From: Phycicoccus avicenniae_A
Lineage (GTDB): Bacteria; Actinomycetota; Actinomycetes; Actinomycetales; Dermatophilaceae
Assembly (NCBI RefSeq): GCF_050496545.1
Contig: NZ_JBNVZV010000002.1
Coordinates: 62,001-126,000 of the forward strand
Reading direction: 5' to 3'
Length of the DNA: 64,000 nt
Of this stretch, positions 57,180 to 64,000 are shown one piece after another. Numbering within the stretch: the first letter of the stretch is position 1; the number at the start of each line of letters is the position of its first letter. Below the pieces are notes generated by a model that searched no databases, was not told the origin of the DNA, and saw only the letters and a program-made list of their open reading frames with translations. The translations under genes and the position numbers were made by a program.

Positions 57180-57893
57180 TCAGACGCGGCGCAGGACCGC
57201 GGTGACCTTGCCGAGGATGGTCGCGTGGTCGCCGTCGATCGGCTCGAAGGCCGGGTTGTGCGGCATCAGCCAGACGTGGCCGTCCTTGCGCTTGAAGGTC
57301 TTGACGGTGGCCTCGTTGTCGAGCATCGCCGCGACGATGTCGCCGTTGTCGGCGGTCGGCTGCTGGCGCACGACGACCCAGTCGCCGTCGCAGATGGCGG
57401 CGTCGACCATCGAGTCGCCGACGACCTTGAGCAGGAAGAGCGAGCCCTCGCCGACGATCTGCTTGGGCAGCGGGAAGACGTCCTCGACGACCTCCTCGGC
57501 GGTGATGGGCACGCCGGCCGCGATCTGGCCGAGGACGGGCACGTAGGACGCCTCGGGGCGCTGGTCGCCGATGCCGGTGACGTCGACGTCGTCCGGCTCC
57601 TGGCGGCGGTAGCCGGCGCCCTCGCGGTCGGGGGAGACGACCTCGATCGCGCGGGGGCGGTTGGGGTCGCGGCGCAGGTAGCCCTTGCGCTCGAGCGCGG
57701 AGAGCTGGTGCGCCACCGAGCTGGGGGAGGTCAGGCCGACCGCCTCGCCGATCTCGCGCATGCTCGGCGGGTAACCGTGCCGGTCCACGGCGTTGCGGAT
57801 GACCTCGAGGACCTTGCGCTGGCGGTGCGTGAGCTCGCCCCCGTCGCCGCGGTCTGGCATCTCGTGGATGTCGGCGTTCCTCGGACGTGCCAT
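57180..57893 (-). CDS. lexA: SOS repressor LexA
   Basis: A 237-residue protein from ATG at 57893 (GTG at 57896 directly precedes it). HTH region GYPPSMREIGEAVGLTSPSS. Cleavage site Ala-Gly in LGQIAAGVPI (A126-G127), catalytic Ser in VVGDSMVDAA (S161) and Lys in EATVKTFKRK (K198). It represses DNA-damage genes until RecA stimulates self-cleavage. Divergent from the LysM gene across a segment with an SOS box. Confidence 0.95.
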   Translation of the reverse strand: MARPRNADIHEMPDRGDGGELTHRQRKVLEVIRNAVDRHGYPPSMREIGEAVGLTSPSSVAHQLSALERKGYLRRDPNRPRAIEVVSPDREGAGYRRQEPDDVDVTGIGDQRPEASYVPVLGQIAAGVPITAEEVVEDVFPLPKQIVGEGSLFLLKVVGDSMVDAAICDGDWVVVRQQPTADNGDIVAAMLDNEATVKTFKRKDGHVWLMPHNPAFEPIDGDHATILGKVTAVLRRV

Positions 57894-58094
57894 CACGACC
57901 CCTTCGGTGTCGGACCGCCGTCACGGCAGCGGTCCTGCTGGTGTTTGTGCAGGTCAGACGGCCTGTCAGTGGTCCCGTGCAGTCTGATCTGCATGCGGAC
58001 AGCGTACGGGCGTCGAACAGGGAATTCAAACATCCTTTCGACGCGTGTCTTGTCCGGCTCGAACATCCGTGCTACAACTCGTACAGACGTTCTA

Positions 58095-58110
58095 TCGAAC
58101 AGCGGTTCGA
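58095..58110. promoter_or_regulatory. SOS box
   Basis: TCGAAC, four bases, GTTCGA at 58095-58110 is a perfect match to the actinobacterial LexA operator. It lies 33 bases before the LysM gene start. A half-match TCGAAC at 58013-58018 is nearer lexA and could contribute to autoregulation. Confidence 0.85.
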
Positions 58111-58142
58111 CGGCGGCCCTCGCCGCCGGGATGGAGGACATG

Positions 58143-58520
58143 ATGAGCGCGATCGCGTGGGAGCACCTCGACGGTGCCGTGCCGATGCCCCGACGGCCGC
58201 GGCTGGTCGTCCTCGAGGGCGGCGCCGCCGCCGAGCCCGAGGCCGGGCTGCGGCTCACGGCCCGCGGCCGGCTCGTGCTGCTGGTCCTGGCCGCCGTCGT
58301 CCTGGCCGGCGTGCTCGGCATCCGCGCCACCGGCGGGGCCGGAGCGGTCGAGCCGGCGCACACGGTCACCGTGCAGGGCGGGCAGACGCTCTCGCAGATC
58401 GCCGCCGCCGAGCTGCCGAACCTCTCGGTCGACCAGGGCATCATCGCCATCCAGGTGGCCAACCGCATGAGCAGCGCCCGCGTCAGCGCCGGCCAGCAGC
58501 TGGTCATCCCCCAGGGCTGA
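58143..58520 (+). CDS. SOS-controlled LysM membrane protein (DivS/ChiZ/YneA type)
   Basis: A 125-residue protein from ATG at 58143, five bases after GGAGG. One transmembrane helix (about residues 43-62) is followed by a LysM module (HTVTVQGGQTLSQIAAAELP; QVANRMSSARVSAGQQLVIP). A small membrane-LysM protein divergent from lexA behind an SOS box is the layout of the SOS cell-division inhibitors YneA, DivS and ChiZ. Division arrest after DNA damage is the likely role. Confidence 0.83.
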   Translation: MSAIAWEHLDGAVPMPRRPRLVVLEGGAAAEPEAGLRLTARGRLVLLVLAAVVLAGVLGIRATGGAGAVEPAHTVTVQGGQTLSQIAAAELPNLSVDQGIIAIQVANRMSSARVSAGQQLVIPQG

Positions 58521-58530
58521 CCCCACACTT

Positions 58531-58802
58531 CCCGCGGCCGTGCAGGGCGGCCGCGGGACCATCCGTCCGAGTCCCTCGACCCGGCTCAGGACGCCGGAGG
58601 GCGTCGTCTCCCGTGCAGGAGAGGCGACGCCCTCTGTGCTGTCCGCCTCTGCTCACCCCTTGGAGCACATGGCCGGATGCTCCCGCTCCCGGGTCGAGGT
58701 GGAACCGCACCGGCAGGCGGCCCGACATCACCTCGACCCGGCGGGCTCGCGACGGTTCGAGGTATCCGGCCACCACGACACGTCGGCGGGATACCTCGAA
58801 CC
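58531..58802. repeat. Four consecutive inverted repeats
   Basis: Perfect stems at 58531-58540/58548-58557 (10 bp, terminator for the LysM gene), 58597-58606/58625-58634 (10 bp), 58689-58701/58729-58741 (13 bp, containing TCGAGGT) and 58754-58767/58789-58802 (14 bp, also containing TCGAGGT). No gene is visible among them. The last two share the TCGAGGT core, so may be one duplicated element. Confidence 0.7.
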
Positions 58803-59020
58803 ATCGGCGCGGGCCCTCCCGCCACCGTCGCGGCGTGGGTTTCTGGCGGCGGCAGAACCGGATTCGGCGTCCCTTGACGCCTCACACACCTCATCCGTGG
58901 CTCACCCTCGTCCGAACGGCCGACTCGGCATCCCCCGACCTGTCACGATCGGCCGCTGACCGGACCGGGGGTGGGCGCGCCCCGTTCCCCCTCGGCCCCT
59001 CGCCCCGGAGACTTCTCGGC
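58803..59020. other. Gene-poor stretch before the small Cys/Trp gene
   Basis: 218 bases with no convincing gene. Contains CGAACGGCCGA near 58913, also found upstream of the paralogous gene near 61962. Probably carries the promoter of the gene at 59021. Confidence 0.4.
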
Positions 59021-59200
59021 ATGCGGACCCGTCGACGCACCAGCTATCGCGCCACCCACCACCCGGTCGTCCAGTGCGGCGGTCCGGGGCGGTGGCTGTG
59101 GTCGTGCGGCTGTGGCGCGCGCGGGGCCGCGTCCTCGGGCGGGTGGCACGGCGCCTTCACGGCGGCGCTGGTCCACCAGAGCCAGAGTCCCGGGGAGTAG
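59021..59200 (+). CDS. Small Cys/Trp-rich protein, paralogue 1
   Basis: A 59-residue product from ATG at 59021, with CGGAG 11 bases upstream. RTRRRTSYRATHHPVVQCGG, then GRWLWSCGCGARGAAS and WHGAFTAALVHQSQSPGE. It shares an obvious pattern with the product at 62082-62267: basic N-terminus, THHPxVxC, GRWxWxCGCGA, TAALVHQ and PGE. The Cys positions suggest a zinc knuckle. Function unknown. The stop is followed by a 14-bp hairpin. Confidence 0.7.
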   Translation: MRTRRRTSYRATHHPVVQCGGPGRWLWSCGCGARGAASSGGWHGAFTAALVHQSQSPGE

Positions 59201-59202
59201 AC

Positions 59203-59241
59203 GTGCGGCCCGGGGATACACAGAGGGTCCCCGGGTCGCAC
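59203..59241 (+). terminator. Terminator after paralogue 1
   Basis: GTGCGGCCCGGGGA (59203-59216) and its complement with one mismatch (59228-59241), loop 11, begins two bases after the stop. Confidence 0.7.
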
Positions 59242-59477
59242 TTCCCGTCGCGCCACTGCGTGGCCGGCGGGGCCCGTCGGCGCGGGACCGTGCCGGCAGG
59301 GAGGTACCGGTCCCGCGTCGCTCGGGCCGTCCACCGGCCCCCACCCCAGGCTCTCCGACCGCCGGGGTGGGGGCCGGAACTCTGTCCGGACCCGTCCCCC
59401 TCCACCGCAGGAAACAGGATGCTCGACACGCGCGTTCTGCAGTGATGTAATGAAGTAATCACTGCAAGGAGCACGCC
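59242..59477. promoter_or_regulatory. Upstream region with a palindromic operator-like site
   Basis: Mostly GC-rich, with a further stem around GCGGGACCG/CGGTCCCGC near 59290-59320. At 59438-59466 TGCAGTGAT and ATCACTGCA form 9-bp arms around an AT-rich centre (GTAATGAAGTA), immediately before AAGGAG and the start at 59478. This is the form of a repressor site over a promoter. Confidence 0.68.
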
Positions 59478-60104
59478 ATGCGATTCCCCCTCCCACACCC
59501 CGACCCCTCCTCCGCGCCCCGCCGCGGCCCCCGCGGCCAGCGCCCCGGACCCGGCGGCGGCCCCGGTGGCCGGCGTGGCCACGGTCGGCCCGGCGGCTGG
59601 CAACAGGGCGACCTGCCCGCCGCGGACGACGCACCCCAGTGGTTCGCCGGCCGCCTCCCCGACGGCTGGTTCGACGACCTCGAGGTCACCGTCGACCGCG
59701 AGGAGATCACCGTCCTCGGCGCCCTGGGCGGCATCGACCCCGAGAGCGACGCCGCCGAGGCCGAGGGCCGGATCAGCCGGTTCCGGGCCGAGACCCGCGA
59801 GCAGCGGATGGCCGTCGCCGACGAGGCCCAGGCCCGCTACGGGCGCACTGTCTCGTGGGGCGCCCGCGTCGGCGACACGCGCGCCCTCTTCACCCACCTC
59901 GCCGTGCCGGTGATGACCCGCCTGCGCCAGCCCGAGCGCACCGTCCTCGACACGCTCGTCGACGCCGGTGTGGCCCGCTCGCGCAGCGACGCCCTCGCCT
60001 GGTGCGTCCGCCTGGTCGGCGACCACGCCGAGAGCTGGCTCGGCGAGCTGCGCGAGGCGATGACCGAGGTCGACAAGCTGCGGACGAAGGGCCCCGAGCT
60101 CTGA
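59478..60104 (+). CDS. Uncharacterised protein with RHH-like C-terminus
   Basis: A 208-residue protein from ATG at 59478 with AAGGAG. The first 45 residues are Gly/Pro/Arg-rich and disordered. A central domain (WFDDLEVTVDREEITVLGAL) is beta-alpha. The C-terminus (ERTVLDTLVDAGVARSRSDA, then LAWCVRLVGDHAESWLGELR) recalls ribbon-helix-helix regulators. The palindrome at its promoter fits autorepression. Role unproven. Confidence 0.68.
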   Translation: MRFPLPHPDPSSAPRRGPRGQRPGPGGGPGGRRGHGRPGGWQQGDLPAADDAPQWFAGRLPDGWFDDLEVTVDREEITVLGALGGIDPESDAAEAEGRISRFRAETREQRMAVADEAQARYGRTVSWGARVGDTRALFTHLAVPVMTRLRQPERTVLDTLVDAGVARSRSDALAWCVRLVGDHAESWLGELREAMTEVDKLRTKGPEL

Positions 60105-60138
60105 GCCCGCACCCCGGATGCTCTGGGCCGGTTGCGGC

Positions 60139-60723
60139 TCAGAGCATCCGGCGCATGACCAGCCGGGGCATCTTGGAGGCGACGGCGTCGGTCTCGCCGA
60201 CCACCTCGAACCCGACCTTCTCGAACATCGCGCGTGTCCCGACGAAGGCCATCGTCAGGTCCATCCGCTTCCCTCCCGGGTCCACGGGATAGGCCTCGAC
60301 GGCCGGCGCCCCGCGCGACGCGGCGTACTCGACGGCCCCCTCGATGAGGTGCCCGGTGACGCCCTTCTTGCGATGACCGCCGCGCACGACGACGCAAATG
60401 ATGCTCCACACCGGCAGGTCGTCGAGCGGGTGGATCTTCGTGCTGTGCACCAGCCGCGGGATGTCGGAGCGGGCGCCGACGTTGCACCAGCCGACCGGCG
60501 TGCCGTCGAGGTAGGTGACGACGCCCGGCGGGTTCTTGCGCGCGCAGAGCCGGCGCGCCGCCTCCTCGCGGCTGCCCTGCCCGAGCTCGTCGATCTCCTG
60601 CTGCCGGAGCCGGTGCGACAGGCACCAGCAGTGCGTCGCCCGCCGGTTCGGGTTGACGACGTCGGCGAAGTCGTCGAACCGGCTCGGCGTGACGGGATGG
60701 GTCTCCCACTGCGGTGCGGCCAT
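60139..60723 (-). CDS. GNAT-type acetyltransferase
   Basis: A 194-residue protein from ATG at 60723. CWCLSHRLRQQEIDELGQGS in the N-terminal half, then VVTYLDGTPVGWCNVGARSD and VVVRGGHRKKGVTGHLIEGA, the last being the acetyl-CoA loop of GNATs. GTRAMFEKVGFEVVGETDAV closes the domain. The Cys-rich first third is shared with a subgroup of actinobacterial GNATs. Divergent from the BtuF-like gene. Substrate unknown. Confidence 0.82.
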   Translation of the reverse strand: MAAPQWETHPVTPSRFDDFADVVNPNRRATHCWCLSHRLRQQEIDELGQGSREEAARRLCARKNPPGVVTYLDGTPVGWCNVGARSDIPRLVHSTKIHPLDDLPVWSIICVVVRGGHRKKGVTGHLIEGAVEYAASRGAPAVEAYPVDPGGKRMDLTMAFVGTRAMFEKVGFEVVGETDAVASKMPRLVMRRML

Positions 60724-60780
60724 GGTCCATGCAAGCACGCGCCACCGACACTGGCCGCCCGCACGCCGTAGGGTCGGCGC

Positions 60781-61635
60781 GTGCGCGTCGTCAGTCTCAT
60801 CCCGTCCGCCACGGAGATCCTCTTCGCCGTCGGCGCGGGGGCGGACGTCGTGGGCGTCACCTTCGAGTGCGACCACCCGCCCGAGGCCCGCGCGCGGACC
60901 ATCGTGTCGAACACGACTCTGCCGCAAGGTCTTTCACCGCGAGAGATCGATGACGCCGTCGCGGCGGTCGTCGCGCGCGGTGAGGACCTCTACCGCCTCG
61001 ATGCCGGAGCCCTCGCAGCGCTCGACGCCGACCTCGTCGTCACCCAGGACCTCTGCGCGGTCTGCGCCCTCGACGTCTCCACCGTCGACGACGCGCTCCG
61101 GCACCTCGGCTGCACGGCGCAGGTCGTCACGGTCGACCCGCACACCCTCGAGGAGGTGCTGGCGTCCATCGGGACCATCGGGGCGGCGGTGGGTCGCGCC
61201 GAGGAGGCCGAGCGGCTCGTCCACGACCTCCGCGCCCGTCTGCACGCCGGGGCGCAGCACGTGGCCGGCCGGCCCCGTCCCCGCGTCGTCGTCCTGGAGT
61301 GGACCGACCCGCCGTACGCCCCGGGCCACTGGGTGCCCGAGCTCGTGACGCTGGCCGGGGGAGATCCGGTGCTGGGCGAGGTCGGCGCGCGGTCGCACCG
61401 CGTCACGTGGGACGAGGTGCACGCGGCCGGCGCCGACGTGGTGGTCGTCGCGCCGTGCGGCTACGACCGCGAGGGTGCGCAGGTGCAGGCCGACGCGCTG
61501 GTCGCGCAGGGTCTGCTCCCCCCGGAGGCCGTCGTGCACGCGGTCGACGCCGACGGCGAGTGGGCGCGGCCGGGGCCGAGGCTGGTCGACGGGGTGGAGG
61601 AGCTGGCTCGGCTCCTGCACCCCGTCGACCGATGA
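60781..61635 (+). CDS. BtuF-like cobalamin/iron-complex binding protein without signal peptide
   Basis: A 284-residue protein from GTG at 60781. RVVSLIPSATEILFAVGAGA and VVGVTFECDHPPEARARTIV are the start of the type III periplasmic-binding fold, and LEWTDPPYAPGHWVPELVTL the hinge-side signature. No signal peptide or lipobox is seen, so the product is probably cytosolic. Proteins of this kind are annotated as cobalamin-binding proteins. Ligand unproven. Confidence 0.85.
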   Translation: MRVVSLIPSATEILFAVGAGADVVGVTFECDHPPEARARTIVSNTTLPQGLSPREIDDAVAAVVARGEDLYRLDAGALAALDADLVVTQDLCAVCALDVSTVDDALRHLGCTAQVVTVDPHTLEEVLASIGTIGAAVGRAEEAERLVHDLRARLHAGAQHVAGRPRPRVVVLEWTDPPYAPGHWVPELVTLAGGDPVLGEVGARSHRVTWDEVHAAGADVVVVAPCGYDREGAQVQADALVAQGLLPPEAVVHAVDADGEWARPGPRLVDGVEELARLLHPVDR

Positions 61636-61655
61636 CCCGGCGTCCTCCGACCGGG

Positions 61656-61835
61656 TCAGGCGTGGTGGCGGCCGCGTCCCTCTGCGACCTGGTGGCCGTT
61701 GGGCCGGCGCGCGAGCGCGCTGACGCCGACGCGGATCAGGTCCACGAACGGCGACGGTGCATCGGCGTCGTCGCGGCGCGACGGTGCCGAGCTGATGGTG
61801 TAGCGGCCCAGCGGGCCTTCGAGGTGGTGCCCCAT
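61656..61835 (-). CDS. 59-residue protein, unknown
   Basis: From ATG at 61835 with GGAGG eight bases upstream, a good translation start. GHHLEGPLGRYTISSAPSRR and FVDLIRVGVSALARRPNGHQ form a basic peptide with a short amphipathic helix. Convergent with the BtuF-like gene. Existence rests on the ribosome binding site. Confidence 0.55.
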   Translation of the reverse strand: MGHHLEGPLGRYTISSAPSRRDDADAPSPFVDLIRVGVSALARRPNGHQVAEGRGRHHA

Positions 61836-62081
61836 GACGCTGTCCTCCCAGAAGCGTTGAGTCCCCTGCTTCGGTATGACGTTGTCCAGCCTGACACCAA
61901 GGGAAGGTAAAGCCACTACTGATTCCGTAGGTGCAGGTGATCGGACGACCCCGACTGGCCGAACGGCCGATGCGCCGGTTGGCACGTTCCACACCTGCGG
62001 AAACGCCATCGTTGGGGGTGGGGTCCCGGAGCGGTGCAGGACCTTCGGTATCAGCAGGCCCGGACGCGCCTCCTTGCGCCC
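61836..62081. other. Gap before paralogue 2
   Basis: 246 bases with no convincing gene. Relatively AT-rich near 61900-61930, which may hold divergent promoters for the 59-residue gene and for the gene at 62082. CGAACGGCCGA near 61962 is shared with the region before paralogue 1. Confidence 0.4.
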
Positions 62082-62267
62082 ATGAGGACCTTCCGCCGGC
62101 GGACCGCCCGCCGCACCCACCACCCGGCCGTCACCTGTGACGCGCTCGGCCGGTGGCACTGGGAGTGCGGCTGCGGTGCCGGCGCCCGCGGGGGAGCAGG
62201 GGCCACCGACTGGCACTGGATGCTCACCGCCGCCCTCGTCCACCAGAACGCCTGCCCGGGGGAGTGA
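62082..62267 (+). CDS. Small Cys/Trp-rich protein, paralogue 2
   Basis: A 61-residue product from ATG at 62082. RTFRRRTARRTHHPAVTCDA, then GRWHWECGCGAGARGG and WHWMLTAALVHQNACPGE. About half of the positions match the product at 59021-59200, including every Cys of CGCG. The duplicates are 3 kb apart in the same orientation. No strong ribosome binding site precedes this copy. Function unknown. Confidence 0.68.
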   Translation: MRTFRRRTARRTHHPAVTCDALGRWHWECGCGAGARGGAGATDWHWMLTAALVHQNACPGE

Positions 62268-62276
62268 GCCGAGGCC

Positions 62277-62996
62277 TCAGGCGCGCCGGTCCTCGACGGC
62301 GGTGCCGGGGGAGTGCCGCGCCACCGCCTCCACCAGCGCGGCGCGCCGGCGGCCGGTGAGCGGGTCGACCGGCCGGGTGAGCAGCTCGGTCCCCAGGCCG
62401 AGCCTCTCGGCCTCGTGCGTGCGCGCCCCGCCACCGGGCGCGTGCGGCTGGGGCAGCGGGCGCCGGAGCCGGACGCCGAGCTCGACCAGGTCCGGTGCCG
62501 TGGGGTGCACCCCGTGCAGCTGGACCACCGATGCGACGTCCGACCACGGGACGAGGTCGGCTGTACCGTCCGACACGCGCAGGGCCACACCGGCCCGGCC
62601 GACGGCCATGCGCGGCTCGGCGTTGAGCCGGGCCAGCAGGTCCATGCCCAGCGCGGCGACGGCGAGCAGGGTCGGCAGCCGCCCGGCCAGGAGGTCGGCG
62701 CCACCCTCGCCGGCGAACCGGTAGACCATGACGAGCTGCGCCACGAACCCCCATGCGGCGAGGGCCAGGCCCACCGCGGTGAGCCATCCCGCCGGTCGTC
62801 GCACCCGCACCACGAGCGAGTCGGGTCCGCCGGCCGCGGCCCGCAGCAGCCGTGAGCGCCGGCCCGCGCCGTCGCAGGGCAGGCCGAGCCGGTCGTGGAG
62901 CGCGCCGACCAGGTCGCGCAGCCGCGCCCTCGGGTCCTCGGTCGTCGCAGGGGTGCTCGAACCGGTCGGGGCGCCGGTGGTCGGCGAGGCCGTCAT
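62277..62996 (-). CDS. Membrane protein with a PH-like domain, unknown
   Basis: A 239-residue protein from ATG at 62996. Ser/Thr/Pro-rich start, two transmembrane helices around residues 70-120 and a beta-rich soluble end (VALRVSDGTADLVPWSDVAS; ELGVRLRRPLPQPHAPGG) like bacterial PH-type membrane proteins. Stop lies ten bases from paralogue 2, convergent. Confidence 0.72.
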   Translation of the reverse strand: MTASPTTGAPTGSSTPATTEDPRARLRDLVGALHDRLGLPCDGAGRRSRLLRAAAGGPDSLVVRVRRPAGWLTAVGLALAAWGFVAQLVMVYRFAGEGGADLLAGRLPTLLAVAALGMDLLARLNAEPRMAVGRAGVALRVSDGTADLVPWSDVASVVQLHGVHPTAPDLVELGVRLRRPLPQPHAPGGGARTHEAERLGLGTELLTRPVDPLTGRRRAALVEAVARHSPGTAVEDRRA

Positions 62997-63126
62997 CCCG
63001 TCTCCTCCCTCGGTGCCGCGCGGCGCGCGCGGCGGCCGTCAGGATGTCCCGTCGCGGCGCCCCACGGGGCCGGAACGCCGGGCATCGGGGCCGTCCGGCC
63101 GAGGGACTGCGGCGGCGGGCACCCAC

Positions 63127-63174
63127 CACCAGATGTGGGGATGCCCACCTGCGGCCCGACCCCCAGATCTGGTG
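63127..63174. repeat. Inverted repeat upstream of nrdR
   Basis: CACCAGATGTGGGG (63127-63140) pairs with CCCCAGATCTGGTG (63161-63174) with one mismatch and a 20-base loop. It lies in the 457-base gap between the divergent membrane-protein and nrdR genes. It may be a terminator remnant or a regulator site. Confidence 0.6.
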
Positions 63175-63331
63175 CCCCATTCGTCACACGAGTCCCACGG
63201 GTGGTGTTGCGACACGCCCGCCGGGACGCCTAGCCGGACGTCCACACCCCCTCTGACCTGCGAAAACAGCCGAACGGACGATCTTCGGGCCCGCCTTCTT
63301 GCGTCACAGGTCACACGCGAGGCATGATGAG

Positions 63332-63378
63332 CACAACATCTAGTGGTTACACCGCTGTAGTTCGTCCACATCTTGTGC
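63332..63378 (+). promoter_or_regulatory. Pair of NrdR boxes
   Basis: CACAACATCTAGTG at 63332-63345 is close to the NrdR-box consensus. A weaker second copy (CACATCTTGTG at 63367-63377) has its CATCT core 32 bases downstream, about three helical turns, the usual tandem spacing. Suggests NrdR autoregulation or shared control with a ribonucleotide reductase gene. Confidence 0.75.
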
Positions 63379-63453
63379 ACACGAAATGACGGTCATCCAC
63401 AGGTTGTTCACACGTGAGTCCACCGTTCCGTCCACAGGAGAGGGTCCCAGAGC

Positions 63454-63951
63454 ATGCACTGCCCGTTCTGCCGGCACACCGACTCCCGGGTCATGGACTC
63501 CCGCACCACCGATGACGGCGCGGCCATCCGGCGGCGTCGCCAGTGCCCGGAGTGCGGCCGCCGGTTCACCACCGTCGAGACCGCGAGCCTGAGCGTCGTC
63601 AAGCGCTCCGGCGCCACCGAGCCGTTCAGCCGGCCGAAGGTCCTCGTCGGCGTCCGGAAGGCCTGCCAGGGCCGCCCGGTCACCGAGGACGACCTCGCGA
63701 TCCTCGCCCAGAAGGTCGAGGAGAGCATCCGCAGCGCGGGGTCCGCCGAGATCGACGCCCACGAGGTCGGCCTGGCCGTCCTCGAGCCGCTGCGCGAGCT
63801 CGACGAGGTCGCCTACCTGCGCTTCGCGTCGGTCTACCAGGCCTTCGACTCCCTCGAGGACTTCGAGTCGGCCATCACCCTCCTGCGCGCCGAACGAGAG
63901 GCGACCGCGGAGGAACCGCAGGCCGGAGCGCCTGTCGGACCCCAGCAGTAG
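63454..63951 (+). CDS. nrdR: Transcriptional repressor NrdR
   Basis: A 165-residue protein from ATG at 63454. The zinc ribbon is MHCPFCRHTDSRVMDSR with CPECGRRFTT, followed by an ATP-cone domain (VVKRSGATEPFSRPKVLVGV, LAVLEPLRELDEVAYLRFAS). It represses ribonucleotide reductase genes in response to nucleotide state. The reductase gene is likely just outside the right edge. Confidence 0.95.
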   Translation: MHCPFCRHTDSRVMDSRTTDDGAAIRRRRQCPECGRRFTTVETASLSVVKRSGATEPFSRPKVLVGVRKACQGRPVTEDDLAILAQKVEESIRSAGSAEIDAHEVGLAVLEPLRELDEVAYLRFASVYQAFDSLEDFESAITLLRAEREATAEEPQAGAPVGPQQ

Positions 63952-64000
63952 AACAGCACCACCAGGTCACCACCGCCTCCACGGGGGGCAGAAGGAAGGA

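Noticed and set aside
1..64000. tRNA or rRNA genes, including a tRNA attachment site
   Set aside because: No cloverleaf-like sequence was recognised, and the phage attachment site is clearly within comEC.

Overview
The window is high-GC actinobacterial DNA. The gene families and order (plsY, comEA-comEC, lexA divergent from a LysM gene, nrdR) suggest a Micrococcales host, possibly in or near Intrasporangiaceae. This placement is inferred from gene content, not from a search. It holds a host block (1-2404), an essentially complete 47.8 kb siphovirus-type prophage (2405-50219) and a second host block (50220-64000).

The prophage splits the DNA-uptake channel gene comEC. The 6-bp sequence AACGTC occurs at both ends (2405-2410 and 50220-50225) and encodes Asn-Val in the ComEC frame. 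Removing 2405-50219 rejoins 258 upstream codons to 529 downstream codons and gives a full-length 787-residue ComEC. The integrase is a large serine recombinase at the right end. A predicted phiC31 Gp3-like recombination directionality factor is encoded inside the early region.

Phage layout from right to left: integrase; a rightward immunity cassette (HTH repressor, ImmA-like metallopeptidase, DUF3263 protein); an operator region with repeated TGTAGAC/TTAGAC half-sites; a divergent Cro-like gene that opens one long leftward programme. That programme carries small early genes, a Cas4/RecB-type nuclease, the directionality factor, a DnaQ-like exonuclease, a RusA-like resolvase, a DUF2303 protein, a DnaB/RepA-type helicase followed by iteron-like repeats, accessory genes, then large terminase, portal, MuF-like head protein, protease with nested scaffold, decoration protein, major capsid, connectors, tail tube, frameshifted tail chaperones, tape measure, minor tail proteins, a beta-helix tail spike, a Wzy-like polysaccharide polymerase, more adhesins, a CHAP endolysin, holin-like proteins, a glycoside-hydrolase-like protein and a final adhesin group, closed by a strong terminator at 3195-3240. 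Against this stream lie a few short rightward genes: a Cas2-like protein, a zinc-finger-like protein and a membrane peptide. At the far left end, directly after the attachment core, is a secreted metzincin-type metalloprotease read in frame with the comEC 5' fragment.

The right host block encodes a LysR regulator, a sirtuin overlapping a GNAT acetyltransferase, a RimK-type ATP-grasp ligase (with TrkA-C domain) divergent from a retropepsin-like protease and an M14-type deacylase, LexA with an SOS box and a LysM protein of the DivS/ChiZ/YneA type, two paralogous 59-61 residue Cys/Trp-rich proteins, a possible RHH regulator behind a palindrome, a second GNAT protein, a BtuF-like binding protein, and NrdR behind two NrdR boxes. 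The strongest leads are the reversible comEC disruption with its att-adjacent protease, the polysaccharide polymerase beside the tail spike, the iteron array, the repeated leader element and the paired small Cys/Trp proteins.
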